DNA of 37,533 bases from a virus. The first letter of the stretch is position 1; the number at the start of each line of letters is the position of its first letter. The stretch lies in IMG/VR virus record IMGVR_UViG_3300045999_010012, positions 1-37,533 of that record. One strand, given 5' to 3'. Under the pieces are notes generated by a model. That model was not told the origin of the DNA, made no database searches, and saw only the letters and a program-made list of their open reading frames with translations. The position numbers and the translations under genes were made by a program. This document shows positions 8,706-17,073 of this stretch, piece after piece.

Positions 8706-9098
8706 ATGGAAGCCGCCCTGATCGCCAAACTGCTGGCCTCGGCCGGCGTGGCCGCGCTGGTCTCGACCCGCATCAACTGGAGCCGCCGGCCTCAAGGCGC
8801 GGCGCTGCCGGCTATCGTGCTGCACCGCGTTTCGGGGCTGCCGGATGTTCACCACGCCGGGGCCTCGGGTCTGGTTGTGAGCCGGGTCCAGGTCGATTGC
8901 TGGGCTGCGTCCTACGGGTCGGCCAAGGCCGTCGCGCGGGCCGTTGAGACCGCCATTACGGCGCAAACCTTCACCCAGGGCGCGGTGCGCTTTGACGTGA
9001 TCCTGATCGACTCCGAGCGAGACGATTCCACCGACGAGACCACCCCGCTTTTCCGCACCTCCCTGGACCTGATGGTCCACCACGCCTCAGCCTCCTGA
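8706..9098 (+). CDS. Tail terminator / completion protein (DUF3168)
   Basis: A 130-residue protein of the DUF3168 type, which caps the tail tube at the head-proximal end. It has 'ALIAKLLASAGVAALVSTRINWSRRPQGAALPAIVLHRVSG' and the later 'VSRVQVDCWAASYGSAKAVARAVETAI', the family's strand and helix landmarks. The start lies four bases after the gp10-like stop. Its place just before the major tail protein supports the call. Confidence 0.88.
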   Translation: MEAALIAKLLASAGVAALVSTRINWSRRPQGAALPAIVLHRVSGLPDVHHAGASGLVVSRVQVDCWAASYGSAKAVARAVETAITAQTFTQGAVRFDVILIDSERDDSTDETTPLFRTSLDLMVHHASAS

Positions 9099-9111
9099 AG
9101 GAGAAACACAC

Positions 9112-9531
9112 ATGGCCGCTTCTGCCGCTGTCAACGGGTTCGGCGCTGTTTTCGCCTACCTCTCGACCGATCCCTCGACCTACACCTCGCTGGCCGAGGT
9201 GCTGTCGGTCACCCCGCCCTCGATCAATGTCGAGACGGTCGAGACGACCCACATGGGTTCGGACGACGGCTTCCGCGAGTATATCGCCAGCCTGAAGGAC
9301 GGCGGCGAGGTCACCGTCAACCTGAACTACGTCGAGGCCAGCGCCACCCTGCTGCAGACGCTGGTCCTGGCCGGCGTCGAGACCTTCCGTGTGACCTTCC
9401 CCGGATCCTCGACCTTCACCTTCTCGGGCATCCCGACCGCCTTCGCCTTCGATGACGTGGTCATCGACGACAAGGTGGCCATGAGCCTGACCATCAAGGT
9501 CACCGGCAAGCCCGTCTACGCGGCAGTCTAA
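9112..9531 (+). CDS. Major tail tube protein
   Basis: A 139-residue structural protein. The pattern 'SINVETVETTHMGSDDGFREYIASLKDGGEVTVNLNY' and the later 'VTFPGSSTFTFSGIPTAFAFDDVVIDDKVAMSLTIKVTGKP' are the hallmark of lambda gpV-N-like tube subunits. It forms hexameric rings stacked into the tail tube. AAGGAG eight bases before the ATG is the strongest ribosome-binding site nearby, consistent with high expression. Confidence 0.92.
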   Translation: MAASAAVNGFGAVFAYLSTDPSTYTSLAEVLSVTPPSINVETVETTHMGSDDGFREYIASLKDGGEVTVNLNYVEASATLLQTLVLAGVETFRVTFPGSSTFTFSGIPTAFAFDDVVIDDKVAMSLTIKVTGKPVYAAV

Positions 9532-9534
9532 GCC

Positions 9535-9927
9535 GTGGGGGCCAACGCTCACAAAGGCGAGGCGTCAATCGAGGTTGGGGGCCGGGTCTATGTCCTGGCC
9601 TTCAACATCAATGCGATGTGCGAGGTCGAGTACGTCCTGAACCTCTCGACCGATCAGATCCTTCGCGCTCTGTCGAAGGGCGAGGCGGCCCCCATGCACG
9701 TCGTTCGCGCCCTGCTTTGGGGCGGGCTTCGGCACCACCACCCAGATCTGGACCTGCTGGCCTGCGGGTCCCTGATGGAAGAGATGGGCGGCCCCGGGCC
9801 GGCACTGGACGGCATCGGCAAGGCCCTGATCTCGGCCTTCCCTGACGCGAAAGACGAACCGGAAAACCCTCAGAAGGGAGCGGCGGCTGGGACTGGCCGT
9901 CGCTCCTTAAAGCGTGGGTCGCGGTAG
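9535..9927 (+). CDS. Tail assembly chaperone, N-terminal part (GTA gp10-like)
   Basis: A 130-residue protein beginning at a GTG four bases after the tail tube stop. 'GEASIEVGGRVYVLAFNINAMCEVEYVLN' and 'RALLWGGLRHHHPDLDL' match the GTA-gp10/G-type chaperone. Such proteins coat the tape measure protein and recruit tail tube subunits. The last ~20 codons are Gly/Arg-rich and look non-conserved. The conserved second domain continues in the -1 frame, so this product is probably made both as this short form and as a frameshift fusion. Confidence 0.85.
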   Translation: MGANAHKGEASIEVGGRVYVLAFNINAMCEVEYVLNLSTDQILRALSKGEAAPMHVVRALLWGGLRHHHPDLDLLACGSLMEEMGGPGPALDGIGKALISAFPDAKDEPENPQKGAAAGTGRRSLKRGSR

Positions 9928-10172
9928 GGGAATCCGAAGAGCGGTTCTGGCTGATCACGCCGCGCGTCATGCAGCTGGTGTTCGAGGGTGCGTCGCAACG
10001 CATCGAGCGAGAACACCAAGGCCGGGCGTGGTTGGCCTGGCACACGGCCGCCCTGCCCCGGCTCAAGACGTTTCCAAAGCTTGAGAGCCTGATGGGCACC
10101 AAGCGCAACGCCCGCCGCCAGACGGTCTCCGAGATGGAGGCGATCTTCGCGGCGTGGGCAGCGAGAGGATAG
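9846..10172 (+). CDS. Tail assembly chaperone, -1 frame extension (T-like)
   Basis: This open stretch in the -1 frame relative to the upstream gene encodes 'WDWPSLLKAWVAVGESEERFW' followed by 'LITPRVMQLVFEG', resembling the second tail chaperone domain (DWP...FW.LTP pattern). No ATG, GTG or TTG precedes the conserved part in this frame. The first ATG, at 9969, lies after the FW-LTP motif. Expression therefore most likely needs a -1 ribosomal frameshift in about 9861-9912. It ends three bases before the tape measure ATG. The exact slip site is unresolved. Confidence 0.75.
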   Translation, partial: RERRTGKPSEGSGGWDWPSLLKAWVAVGESEERFWLITPRVMQLVFEGASQRIEREHQGRAWLAWHTAALPRLKTFPKLESLMGTKRNARRQTVSEMEAIFAAWAARG

Positions 10173-10175
10173 ACC

Positions 10176-12089
10176 ATGTCTCAAGCTGTCGTCGGCGCGC
10201 TCCGGGTCACGCTCGGCCTCGACTCTGCCCAGTTTACCAGCGGCATGAAGGAGGCCCAGACCGGCCTTCAACGGTTTGCCGGAATCGCCAAGGCCGGCGC
10301 GCTGGCTATCGGCAGCGCCATGGTCGCGGCGGGCGGTGCAATGGCCGTAGCCATGAAGGGCGTGATCGACCGGGCGGACCGAATGTATGAGGTCTCGCAG
10401 TCCCTCGGGGTCGCGGTCGAAGACCTGAGTCGGATGCAGTACGCCGCCGAGCTGTCCGGGGTCAGCCTCGAGGGTCTGGAAAAATCGATCAGGAAGCTCT
10501 CGACCTCGCTCTACGACGCGAGCCAATCCGCCACGGGCCCGGCGGCTGACGCCTTTCGGGCGCTCGGAATCAGTGCGACCGATGCCAATGGCAATGTCCG
10601 CCCCGTCATCGACGTGATGGGTGACCTGGCGGCCAAATTCGAAGACATGCCGGACGGCGTGACCAAGACGGCCCTGGCCATCAAGGTCTTCGGCCGGTCC
10701 GGTGCCGACATGATCCCCATGCTCAACGAGGGCCGTGCCGGTCTGACGGCCATGTATGAGGAGGCCCAGCAGCTGGGCATTGTCCTCGACACCGAGACGG
10801 CGGCGGCTGCGGAGCGATTCAACGACAACCTGTCCCGCCTCGGCAAGGTTCAGGACGGCATCATCACCAAGATCACGGCGGGGATGTTGCCCGCCCTGTC
10901 CAACCTGACCGACGCGCTGGCTGACACATCGCGGAACACGGGACTCCTGAACGCCATCGGTGGCGCGCTGGGCCGCGTCATGCAGGCTCAATACACGGTC
11001 ATTGCAGGCGTTGCGGGTGCGTTCAGTTTCCTCGCCCGAACCGCCAATATGGCGGCTGTCGCGGTCGGCCGGCTCGTAAAGGGCGACTTTGTCGGTGCGG
11101 CCGAGGCTCTGAGGGTCGGGTCGCTCGACATCGCGGATTCGCTTACCGGGACGGTTGCGACCATTCGCAACATCTGGAAACCGCTTGAGGATGTGGCCGT
11201 CGTCGAAGACGCGACCGCTCAGGTGGAGCTGCTGGGGGCGTCGGCAAGGGGCGCGGCGCGAGAAAGCCGCGGCCTGACGGACGAACAGCGCGCTCTTCAG
11301 GATGTCATGGATGCGGGCCGCCAGACGTTCCAGCAGACGCGAACCCCGGTCGAGATCTACACCGCCCGGGTGGCCGAACTGCGGAACCAGCTGGCGGCGG
11401 GCGCCATTGACCTGAACACCTTCACGCGCGCCATGCGAGATGCCGGGACGGCCCGCGATGCCGCCGATCCCCTGTCGATCGCCGGTCAGCGCATCATGCA
11501 GGAGCGCCAGGAGGCTGCGGCCAGCGCCCGCGAGGAAGCGGTCAGGCTGGCGGCCCAGAACGAAGAAGACCTGCGCGCCTCGACCTATGACGGGATCCGC
11601 GGCGGGCTCGAGGCGGCGGCTGACGGCAATCTGGGGCAGTACCTAGCCTCGCGGTTGCGGTCGGCGCTGTTTGACGGGCTGGCCGACACCCTGACCAACA
11701 TCCTGCGCGGGCCCAAGGGTGGCGACGGCGGTGCTATGGGCTGGCTGAAAACGGCCGGCTCGATGCTGAAGACCTTTTCGGGCGGCAAGATTCCCGGCTT
11801 CAAGACCGGCGGCTCGTTCAAGGTCGGCGGGTCTGGCGGGGCGGACAGCCAGCTGATGCAGTTCCGGGCCACGCCGGGCGAGATGGTGGACATCCGCCGG
11901 CCGGGTCAGGACGCGGGCGGGGGCATGGCGGTTCATGTCGTGCCGTCACCCTATTTCGATGTGCGCGTGGAGAAGGTGGCGGGGCCTCTGGCTGGTCGTG
12001 CCGGGTTCCAGGCGTTTGGCGCGGCGCGGGATCAGGTTCCGGCCGATCAGGCGCGCCGCCAAAGGTTCAGTTTCGCGCGGGGTAAATAA
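10176..12089 (+). CDS. Tape measure protein
   Basis: Sets tail length and is ejected during infection. It has 637 residues with the typical start 'VVGALRVTLGLDSAQFTSGMKEAQTGLQRF' and long helical stretches. Hydrophobic segments fall at about 36-64 and 270-297, and a Gly-rich C-terminal end includes 'FKTGGSFKVGGSGGADSQ'. At about 1.5 angstrom per residue the tail would be near 95 nm. The reading frame is unbroken. Position after the frameshifted chaperone pair confirms the assignment. Confidence 0.94.
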   Translation: MSQAVVGALRVTLGLDSAQFTSGMKEAQTGLQRFAGIAKAGALAIGSAMVAAGGAMAVAMKGVIDRADRMYEVSQSLGVAVEDLSRMQYAAELSGVSLEGLEKSIRKLSTSLYDASQSATGPAADAFRALGISATDANGNVRPVIDVMGDLAAKFEDMPDGVTKTALAIKVFGRSGADMIPMLNEGRAGLTAMYEEAQQLGIVLDTETAAAAERFNDNLSRLGKVQDGIITKITAGMLPALSNLTDALADTSRNTGLLNAIGGALGRVMQAQYTVIAGVAGAFSFLARTANMAAVAVGRLVKGDFVGAAEALRVGSLDIADSLTGTVATIRNIWKPLEDVAVVEDATAQVELLGASARGAARESRGLTDEQRALQDVMDAGRQTFQQTRTPVEIYTARVAELRNQLAAGAIDLNTFTRAMRDAGTARDAADPLSIAGQRIMQERQEAAASAREEAVRLAAQNEEDLRASTYDGIRGGLEAAADGNLGQYLASRLRSALFDGLADTLTNILRGPKGGDGGAMGWLKTAGSMLKTFSGGKIPGFKTGGSFKVGGSGGADSQLMQFRATPGEMVDIRRPGQDAGGGMAVHVVPSPYFDVRVEKVAGPLAGRAGFQAFGAARDQVPADQARRQRFSFARGK

Positions 12090-12676
12090 TGGCTATCGCG
12101 CTTCCGCTCTATCCGCCGCCGTCCCGGATGAACATCCGGCTGGTGACGGCTCGGGCTGAACTCAAGCCGGCCTTCGGCGGCGACACCCAGCGGATCAACC
12201 GGATGGGCGCGCGTTATGCCGGGGTCTTTGACCTGCCGCCGCAGACCTATGTGGACGCCCAAGACTGGGCGGACATTGATGATGAAGATGCCACGGTCAC
12301 CTTTCCGGTGTTGCAACCGGGGCTGGATACGGGTGCGCCGGGCGTGCCGCGCGTCAACGGCGGGTCGCAAGCCGGATCCAGCCTGATCCTGGACGGGCTG
12401 ACGCCGCAATATGTGCTGCGCAAGAACCAGTTCCTGTCGGTCTCGACCGGCGGCCGGCTGTATCTCTACCGGGTCAAGACCGAGACCGTCGCGAACTCCT
12501 CGGGTCAGGCGACGGTGCCTCTGCGCACCATGCTGCGGACCTCGCCGGCCGACAATGATGTGGTCGAGATTGCCCAGCCGCTGATCGAGGGGTTCTGCAC
12601 CCCAGCGGACGGCTGCTGGCAGACGGATTCGACGCATCTGGTCTATCTGTCATTCACGATTGAAGAGCGCGGCTGA
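12089..12676 (+). CDS. Possible distal tail protein
   Basis: A 195-residue protein of unknown family, starting on the last base of the tape measure stop. It is beta-strand rich ('LSVSTGGRLYLYRVKTETVAN') and ends 'VYLSFTIEERG'. In siphophages the gene after the tape measure usually encodes the distal tail protein that joins tube and tip. No signature proves this here, so the role rests on position. TGATG overlap with the next gene. Confidence 0.5.
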   Translation: MAIALPLYPPPSRMNIRLVTARAELKPAFGGDTQRINRMGARYAGVFDLPPQTYVDAQDWADIDDEDATVTFPVLQPGLDTGAPGVPRVNGGSQAGSSLILDGLTPQYVLRKNQFLSVSTGGRLYLYRVKTETVANSSGQATVPLRTMLRTSPADNDVVEIAQPLIEGFCTPADGCWQTDSTHLVYLSFTIEERG

Positions 12677-13254
12677 TGGACGCCGCGCTGATTGCGGCCC
12701 TTGAGGCCGCGTCACCGACCGAAGTCCTGCTGGTCACCATCACCCTGCCCTCGGCCACGATCCGGCTGACGGACGGTGGGTTCGTGGTGTGGTCGTCCCA
12801 GACCTATGACGTCGAGGACGCCACCTATGGGTCGCTGGCAAGCGTCGAGGCCATCGAAGACGGTGCGGATTCGCAAGCCACGGTCTGCGCCCTGACGCTG
12901 CTGTGTGATGAGGCGGCCATGGCGCTGCTGATCGAGCCTGAGGTGCAGGGGTCGCTGGTGACCGTGCATCTGGGGGCCGTCAACCGTTCGACCGGCGCCC
13001 TGATCGGCGAGCCAGACCTGTTGTTCCGTGGCGAACTGGATCAGCCCCGGATCGCGGCCGGCCCGTCACTGTCGCTGGCCTATGACTGCATCACCGAAGA
13101 GGCGCGGATGCTGGAGCCGAACGAGGAGCAAAGGCTGACCTCGTCCTTTCATCGTCAGGTGCATCCTCTCGAAGAGGGCTATGATTTCGTGATTGACATC
13201 GAAGAGCGCGTCTACTGGCGGGCCGACGATCCCAACCCGGCCATTTCGCGGTGA
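12676..13254 (+). CDS. Tail tip protein, DUF2163-like
   Basis: A 192-residue protein. The pattern 'LVTITLPSATIRLTDGGFVVWSSQTYDVEDATYGSLASVEAIEDGADS' followed by 'LFRGELDQPRIAAGPSLSLAYDCITEEARMLEPNEEQRLTSSFHRQVHP' resembles the DUF2163/GTA gp13-like hub proteins of alphaproteobacterial phages and gene transfer agents. I infer a baseplate hub position. It is coupled to both neighbours by 1-3 base overlaps. Confidence 0.6.
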   Translation: MDAALIAALEAASPTEVLLVTITLPSATIRLTDGGFVVWSSQTYDVEDATYGSLASVEAIEDGADSQATVCALTLLCDEAAMALLIEPEVQGSLVTVHLGAVNRSTGALIGEPDLLFRGELDQPRIAAGPSLSLAYDCITEEARMLEPNEEQRLTSSFHRQVHPLEEGYDFVIDIEERVYWRADDPNPAISR

Positions 13255-13661
13255 TGACGGATCGCGCGCAGGCCGCCCAGGCCTGCATCGACCGGTTTGC
13301 CGGCAAACCCTATGAGCCCGGCAAACGGGACTGTGTCCGGCTGGCGGCGCATCTGCTGCATCAGTTTGGCCACGCCGTGCCAGTGTTGAAGGGCCTGCGG
13401 TATCAAGGCGAGGCCGGGGCGATCCGGGCGCTGAAACGAACCGGGTTCGCCAATCTGATCGAAGCGATGGACAGCCTCGGGCTGGAGCGGATCGCGCCGG
13501 TCGCGGCGCGGACCGGAGACATTGTCGGCCTGCCCTGTGACGACGGACCCTGGGGCTGTGCCCTGACGGTTGCGGTCGGCAATGGGCGGGTCCTAGCATT
13601 CGTCGATGGCCTGGGCCGGGTCGTCCAGCCTTTGGCGTATCTGGCAGCCTGGAGGGCTTGA
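13254..13661 (+). CDS. NlpC/P60-like tail tip protein (DUF6950-type)
   Basis: A 135-residue protein with 'CIDRFAGKPYEPGKRDCVRLAAHLL' carrying the Cys of an NlpC/P60-type papain-like fold and 'RTGDIVGLPCDDGPWGCALTVAVGNGRVLAFVDG'. In active family members a His follows the G-D-(I/L)-V strand. Here that position reads C-A-L-T, so catalysis is doubtful. Related proteins in siphophages and gene transfer agents sit in the same slot and assist cell-wall passage at the tail tip. I start at ATG 13254, one base overlapping the previous stop, rather than GTG 13251. Confidence 0.65.
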   Translation: MTDRAQAAQACIDRFAGKPYEPGKRDCVRLAAHLLHQFGHAVPVLKGLRYQGEAGAIRALKRTGFANLIEAMDSLGLERIAPVAARTGDIVGLPCDDGPWGCALTVAVGNGRVLAFVDGLGRVVQPLAYLAAWRA

Positions 13662-13662
13662 G

Positions 13663-15579
13663 TTGCCAAACGCTGCAGTCGCCGCCGTTGCCTTTGTCGT
13701 CCAGACTGCCCAGGTCGTCTCGACGGCCGCGCAAATGGCCTTGACGGCGGCGGGTTGGACATCTGGCCAGATCGCTTTCGCCGGCACGGTGCTGGTGGAG
13801 GCAGGCAAGCTTGCGGCCACTGCAGCCTTGACGGCGGCCACTCAAGGCACGCCTCGGGTCGAAGGGTCCGCAACCGCGTTTCGACTGGACACGGACGCGG
13901 GTCTGCCCTTCGCCTTCGGCCGGGTCGCTACCGGCGGGACCATCAACTATCGCAAGGGCTTCGGGGCCACCAATCGCTATCAAGGCATCGTCTGCACCCT
14001 GGCGGCGGCCGGTCCGATCCGGTCGCATGAGGCGTTTTACGCCGACGATGAGCTGACGACCTTCGGCGCCAATGACGTGGCGACCTCGGGCGACCATGTC
14101 GATGCCATGTGGCTGCAGCGCAAACTGGGGACGCAGCCGCAGACGGCGCTGACCAGTCCGACCGGGCTGGAGCTTTCGGCCACCGCGCCGGGATGGACCA
14201 GCGACCACAAGATGTCGGGCCGGGCCTGCGTGATGTGGACCCTGTTCGAGAACTCCAAACTGACGGAATACAAGGGCGGCCTGCCCAAGCCGCTGCACGT
14301 CATCGAGGGAAAATACGGTTGGGACCCGCGACTGGACGGCACATGGCCGGGCGGGACGGGGGCCTGCCGGCTGCTGACGCCCTCGACCTGGGTGTGGATC
14401 GAGAACCCTGCCATCGCGGCCCTGAACTGGGCCATCGGGATGTGGGAAGGTGACGGCGGGGCGTCTGAGGACGGAACGCCCTACGCCTGTTCGCTGGTCG
14501 GGGGGATCGGGTCGTCGCTGGACGGGATCGATGTCGCGGCTTTCATCAATGCCGCCAATGTCGCGGACGCGAACGGCTGGACCATTGCGGCCTATCCCTC
14601 GACGAAGGACGACAAGTTTGTGGTCCTGGCCAATATGCTGCAGGCCGCCGGTGCGGTGCCATCGCGCAATGCCGGCCGGATTTCGTGCGTCACTCTGGGC
14701 GAGGCGCAGGCATCGATCGTCACGGTGAGCCGCGCCGATACGGTCGGGGCGGTCGAGGTGTCGCTGGGCCAGTCGCGACTGGAGCGGATCAACACCATCC
14801 TGCCCCGCCACTGGAGCGAGGATCACCGCTGGGAGATGGTCCAGCTGGGCCCGATCTCGGACTCGGCCTGGGTGACGCAGGACGGCGGCAAGCGGACGCG
14901 CGGCCTCGACTATCCCTATGTCACGGAAAAGAACCAGGCGGCGCAGCTGGCCTATTATGCGGCGGCCGATGCGCGTGAGGCGATCTCGGGCACGGTGACG
15001 TTCAAGCCGCACCTGCGCCGGATCCAGCCGGGGGACTGTTTCACCTTTGATGACCCCGGCTTCCTGCTGGACGGGGTCAAGGTCAAATGCCTGAAGCGGT
15101 CCTATGACCCGATCTCGGCCACCGTGCGGATCACCTTCCGGCAGGAAACAGATGCCAAGCATACGACGGCCCTGACCAAGGTCGGGGTGGCCCCGCCGGC
15201 CGCCTCAGCCAGTTCGGTTCCGGGTGCCTATGTCGAGCCGCCGTCCAGCTTCTCGGTGTCGGTAACGGGCGAGACGGTGACGCTGGAATGGCGCAATCCG
15301 GGAAGCCTGTTTGAGAACACCCGCCGCTATCGCGGGGCGACCTCGTCGTTCGGCTCGGCCACGCTGTTCGGCGGCTCGGCCGGGGCCCTGCTGGAGAACC
15401 GCACGGCCACGGACGCGCCGGGCGTCGGCACCTGGTTCTACTGGGTCACCAGCGTCGATGCGGACGACAATGAGTCGGACCCGGTCGGGCCGGCGAGCGC
15501 GGTTGTGGCGGACCTGATGCTGACTGAGCCGGGCGACTTCCTGCTGGCCGAGTCCGGCGCATTCATCAACGTGGGCTGA
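13663..15579 (+). CDS. Central tail hub / host specificity protein with FN3
   Basis: A 638-residue tail tip protein. The N-terminal third is Ala-rich and helical. The middle has 'LPFAFGRVATGGTINYRKGF' and the C-terminal third 'FKPHLRRIQPGDCFTFDDPGF', the pattern of phage tail-tip (J-like) proteins. A fibronectin type III-like domain follows at about 525-615 ('PPSSFSVSVTGETVTLEWRNP'). I chose a TTG start at 13663, as GGAGGG lies six bases upstream (13651-13656), in contrast to the ATG at 13606, which would give a 56-base overlap and an unlikely leader. This protein probably contacts the cell surface. Confidence 0.85.
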   Translation: MPNAAVAAVAFVVQTAQVVSTAAQMALTAAGWTSGQIAFAGTVLVEAGKLAATAALTAATQGTPRVEGSATAFRLDTDAGLPFAFGRVATGGTINYRKGFGATNRYQGIVCTLAAAGPIRSHEAFYADDELTTFGANDVATSGDHVDAMWLQRKLGTQPQTALTSPTGLELSATAPGWTSDHKMSGRACVMWTLFENSKLTEYKGGLPKPLHVIEGKYGWDPRLDGTWPGGTGACRLLTPSTWVWIENPAIAALNWAIGMWEGDGGASEDGTPYACSLVGGIGSSLDGIDVAAFINAANVADANGWTIAAYPSTKDDKFVVLANMLQAAGAVPSRNAGRISCVTLGEAQASIVTVSRADTVGAVEVSLGQSRLERINTILPRHWSEDHRWEMVQLGPISDSAWVTQDGGKRTRGLDYPYVTEKNQAAQLAYYAAADAREAISGTVTFKPHLRRIQPGDCFTFDDPGFLLDGVKVKCLKRSYDPISATVRITFRQETDAKHTTALTKVGVAPPAASASSVPGAYVEPPSSFSVSVTGETVTLEWRNPGSLFENTRRYRGATSSFGSATLFGGSAGALLENRTATDAPGVGTWFYWVTSVDADDNESDPVGPASAVVADLMLTEPGDFLLAESGAFINVG

Positions 15580-15582
15580 CCA

Positions 15583-16647
15583 ATGGCAAATGAGAAATTC
15601 AGCGACGCGGGCTGGGCGGAAACGGTCGTGGCCGGCACCGATAGCGTCGTCGGGCTTAAGGGTGGCCAGAACGCGCGTTGGGCGTGGTCTGCGGTCCTGA
15701 CGTATATCTCAAATGCATTGGTTGATGCTGCGCCGGGTACCCTCGACACGCTGAACGAATTGGCAGCGGCTCTGGGTGACGACCCGAATTTTGCAACGAC
15801 GGTGACGACGGCGCTGAGCAACAGACAACTGCTGAGTGCCGACCTGACTGCCATCGCCGCGCTTACCTCGGCGGCCAACAAATTTCCCTATTCGACCGGC
15901 GCCGGGACCTGGGCCCTTGGTGATCTGACCGCTGTGGCTCGGACGTTGCTGGCCGCCTCAACCGTTGCCGCGCAGCAGGCGGCGCTTGGCGTCAATCCAT
16001 CCCGGTTGGACCCGTCGAACCCCACCATCACGATTGACGAATTCGAGTTCGCCTCGACCGAGACCGGCGAAATTGGACAACTCGGCTGGGGCTTTACGAA
16101 CGGCACCTGGAACCTGGTCAACCCGGAGTCCGGACGGCCCGGCACCTGTCGTCGGGCCTCGACGGCGGTCAGCGGCACGGTGGCCTCGGTCTTCCCCGGC
16201 GGCGGCGGCGCGGCTCCGACACACCGGTTCGACCAGATCGACGAACAGACCTGGATCATCAAGCCGGTGACGGCGGACACCGACTATGACCTGCGGTTCG
16301 GATGGTCGTCTGACTTCACCTCGGCCACGGCCTCGAACGGCGTCTATTTCGAAAAGCTGACCACGGACACCAACTGGTTCGGTGTCAGCCGGACGGCAGG
16401 GTCACAGACCCGCACGGATCTGGGCGTGGCCTTCGCGGCGTCCTGGTTCAAGCTGCGCTGCCGGCGCATCGACGCCTCGACCGTCGGCTTCAGCATCAAC
16501 GGCGGCAGCGAGATCACGCTCACCTCGACGATCCCGCCGGCCACCAACGTCCTGCTGTTCGGCTTCCACATCATTCCCCAGTCCGCCAACGCGCGATCGG
16601 TCGATGTGGACTGGTACGGCCACCGCCTCGTCGCGCAGTCGCGCTAA
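15583..16647 (+). CDS. Tail fibre protein, lectin-like C-terminus
   Basis: A 354-residue protein. The segment 'GTLDTLNELAAALGDDPNFATTVTTALSNR' is the repeat seen in many phage side tail fibres. The C-terminal ~200 residues are beta-rich ('LRFGWSSDFTSATASNGVYFEKLTTDTNWFGVS', 'WFKLRCRRIDASTVGFSINGG') and look like a jelly-roll or concanavalin-like receptor-binding domain. Its place directly after the tail hub supports a host-binding role. The receptor is unknown. Confidence 0.8.
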   Translation: MANEKFSDAGWAETVVAGTDSVVGLKGGQNARWAWSAVLTYISNALVDAAPGTLDTLNELAAALGDDPNFATTVTTALSNRQLLSADLTAIAALTSAANKFPYSTGAGTWALGDLTAVARTLLAASTVAAQQAALGVNPSRLDPSNPTITIDEFEFASTETGEIGQLGWGFTNGTWNLVNPESGRPGTCRRASTAVSGTVASVFPGGGGAAPTHRFDQIDEQTWIIKPVTADTDYDLRFGWSSDFTSATASNGVYFEKLTTDTNWFGVSRTAGSQTRTDLGVAFAASWFKLRCRRIDASTVGFSINGGSEITLTSTIPPATNVLLFGFHIIPQSANARSVDVDWYGHRLVAQSR

Positions 16648-16665
16648 GGCCAAGGAAAACACCGC

Positions 16666-17073
16666 ATGACGCCTGTCGTCCTGAACCTCGAAGCCTGGCG
16701 CAATGTGCCGTTCGTGGAGTCCTTCATCCTGACCGACGGCGATCCGGCGGCGGCGGATGAAGACGGCAATCCCATCGACCTGACCGGCTATGCCGGGGCG
16801 CTGCAGGTGCGCCTGTACGGGCTGGCCGCGGGCGATGCCCTGATCTCGCTGGCGACCGTCACCTCCGACATTCAGGGGGTGCGGTTCATCGAGCCGGCCG
16901 CCGGGCGGATCAACATCCGCATCGACGAATCCACGCTGGCGGGCCTGCCTGCGCCCGGCAAGGCCGGCGGCAAGCTGGTCCTCGCCTATGACCTGGTCCT
17001 GACCGACGCAGCCAGCCTGCAGGAAGTCTATGCGACCGGGACCTTCACTGTTCACCCTGGAGTGACCCGATGA
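16666..17073 (+). CDS. BppU-N-like fibre adaptor protein
   Basis: A 135-residue protein whose 'PFVESFILTDGDP...IDLTGYAGALQVRLYG' start and 'LAYDLVLTD...VYATGTFTVHPGVTR' end follow the pattern of the BppU N-terminal fold, in which a beta-sandwich joins receptor-binding proteins to the baseplate. It overlaps the following fibre gene by four bases (ATGA), so the two are likely made together, one as adaptor for the other. The role is inferred from fold pattern and context. Confidence 0.6.
   Translation: MTPVVLNLEAWRNVPFVESFILTDGDPAAADEDGNPIDLTGYAGALQVRLYGLAAGDALISLATVTSDIQGVRFIEPAAGRINIRIDESTLAGLPAPGKAGGKLVLAYDLVLTDAASLQEVYATGTFTVHPGVTR

Noticed and set aside
13066-15162. Long open frame of 698 codons on the minus strand opposite the tail hub
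   Set aside because: It is a GC-driven shadow of real plus-strand genes, rich in Arg, Pro and Gly without recognisable domains. The plus-strand proteins in the same region have clear family patterns.
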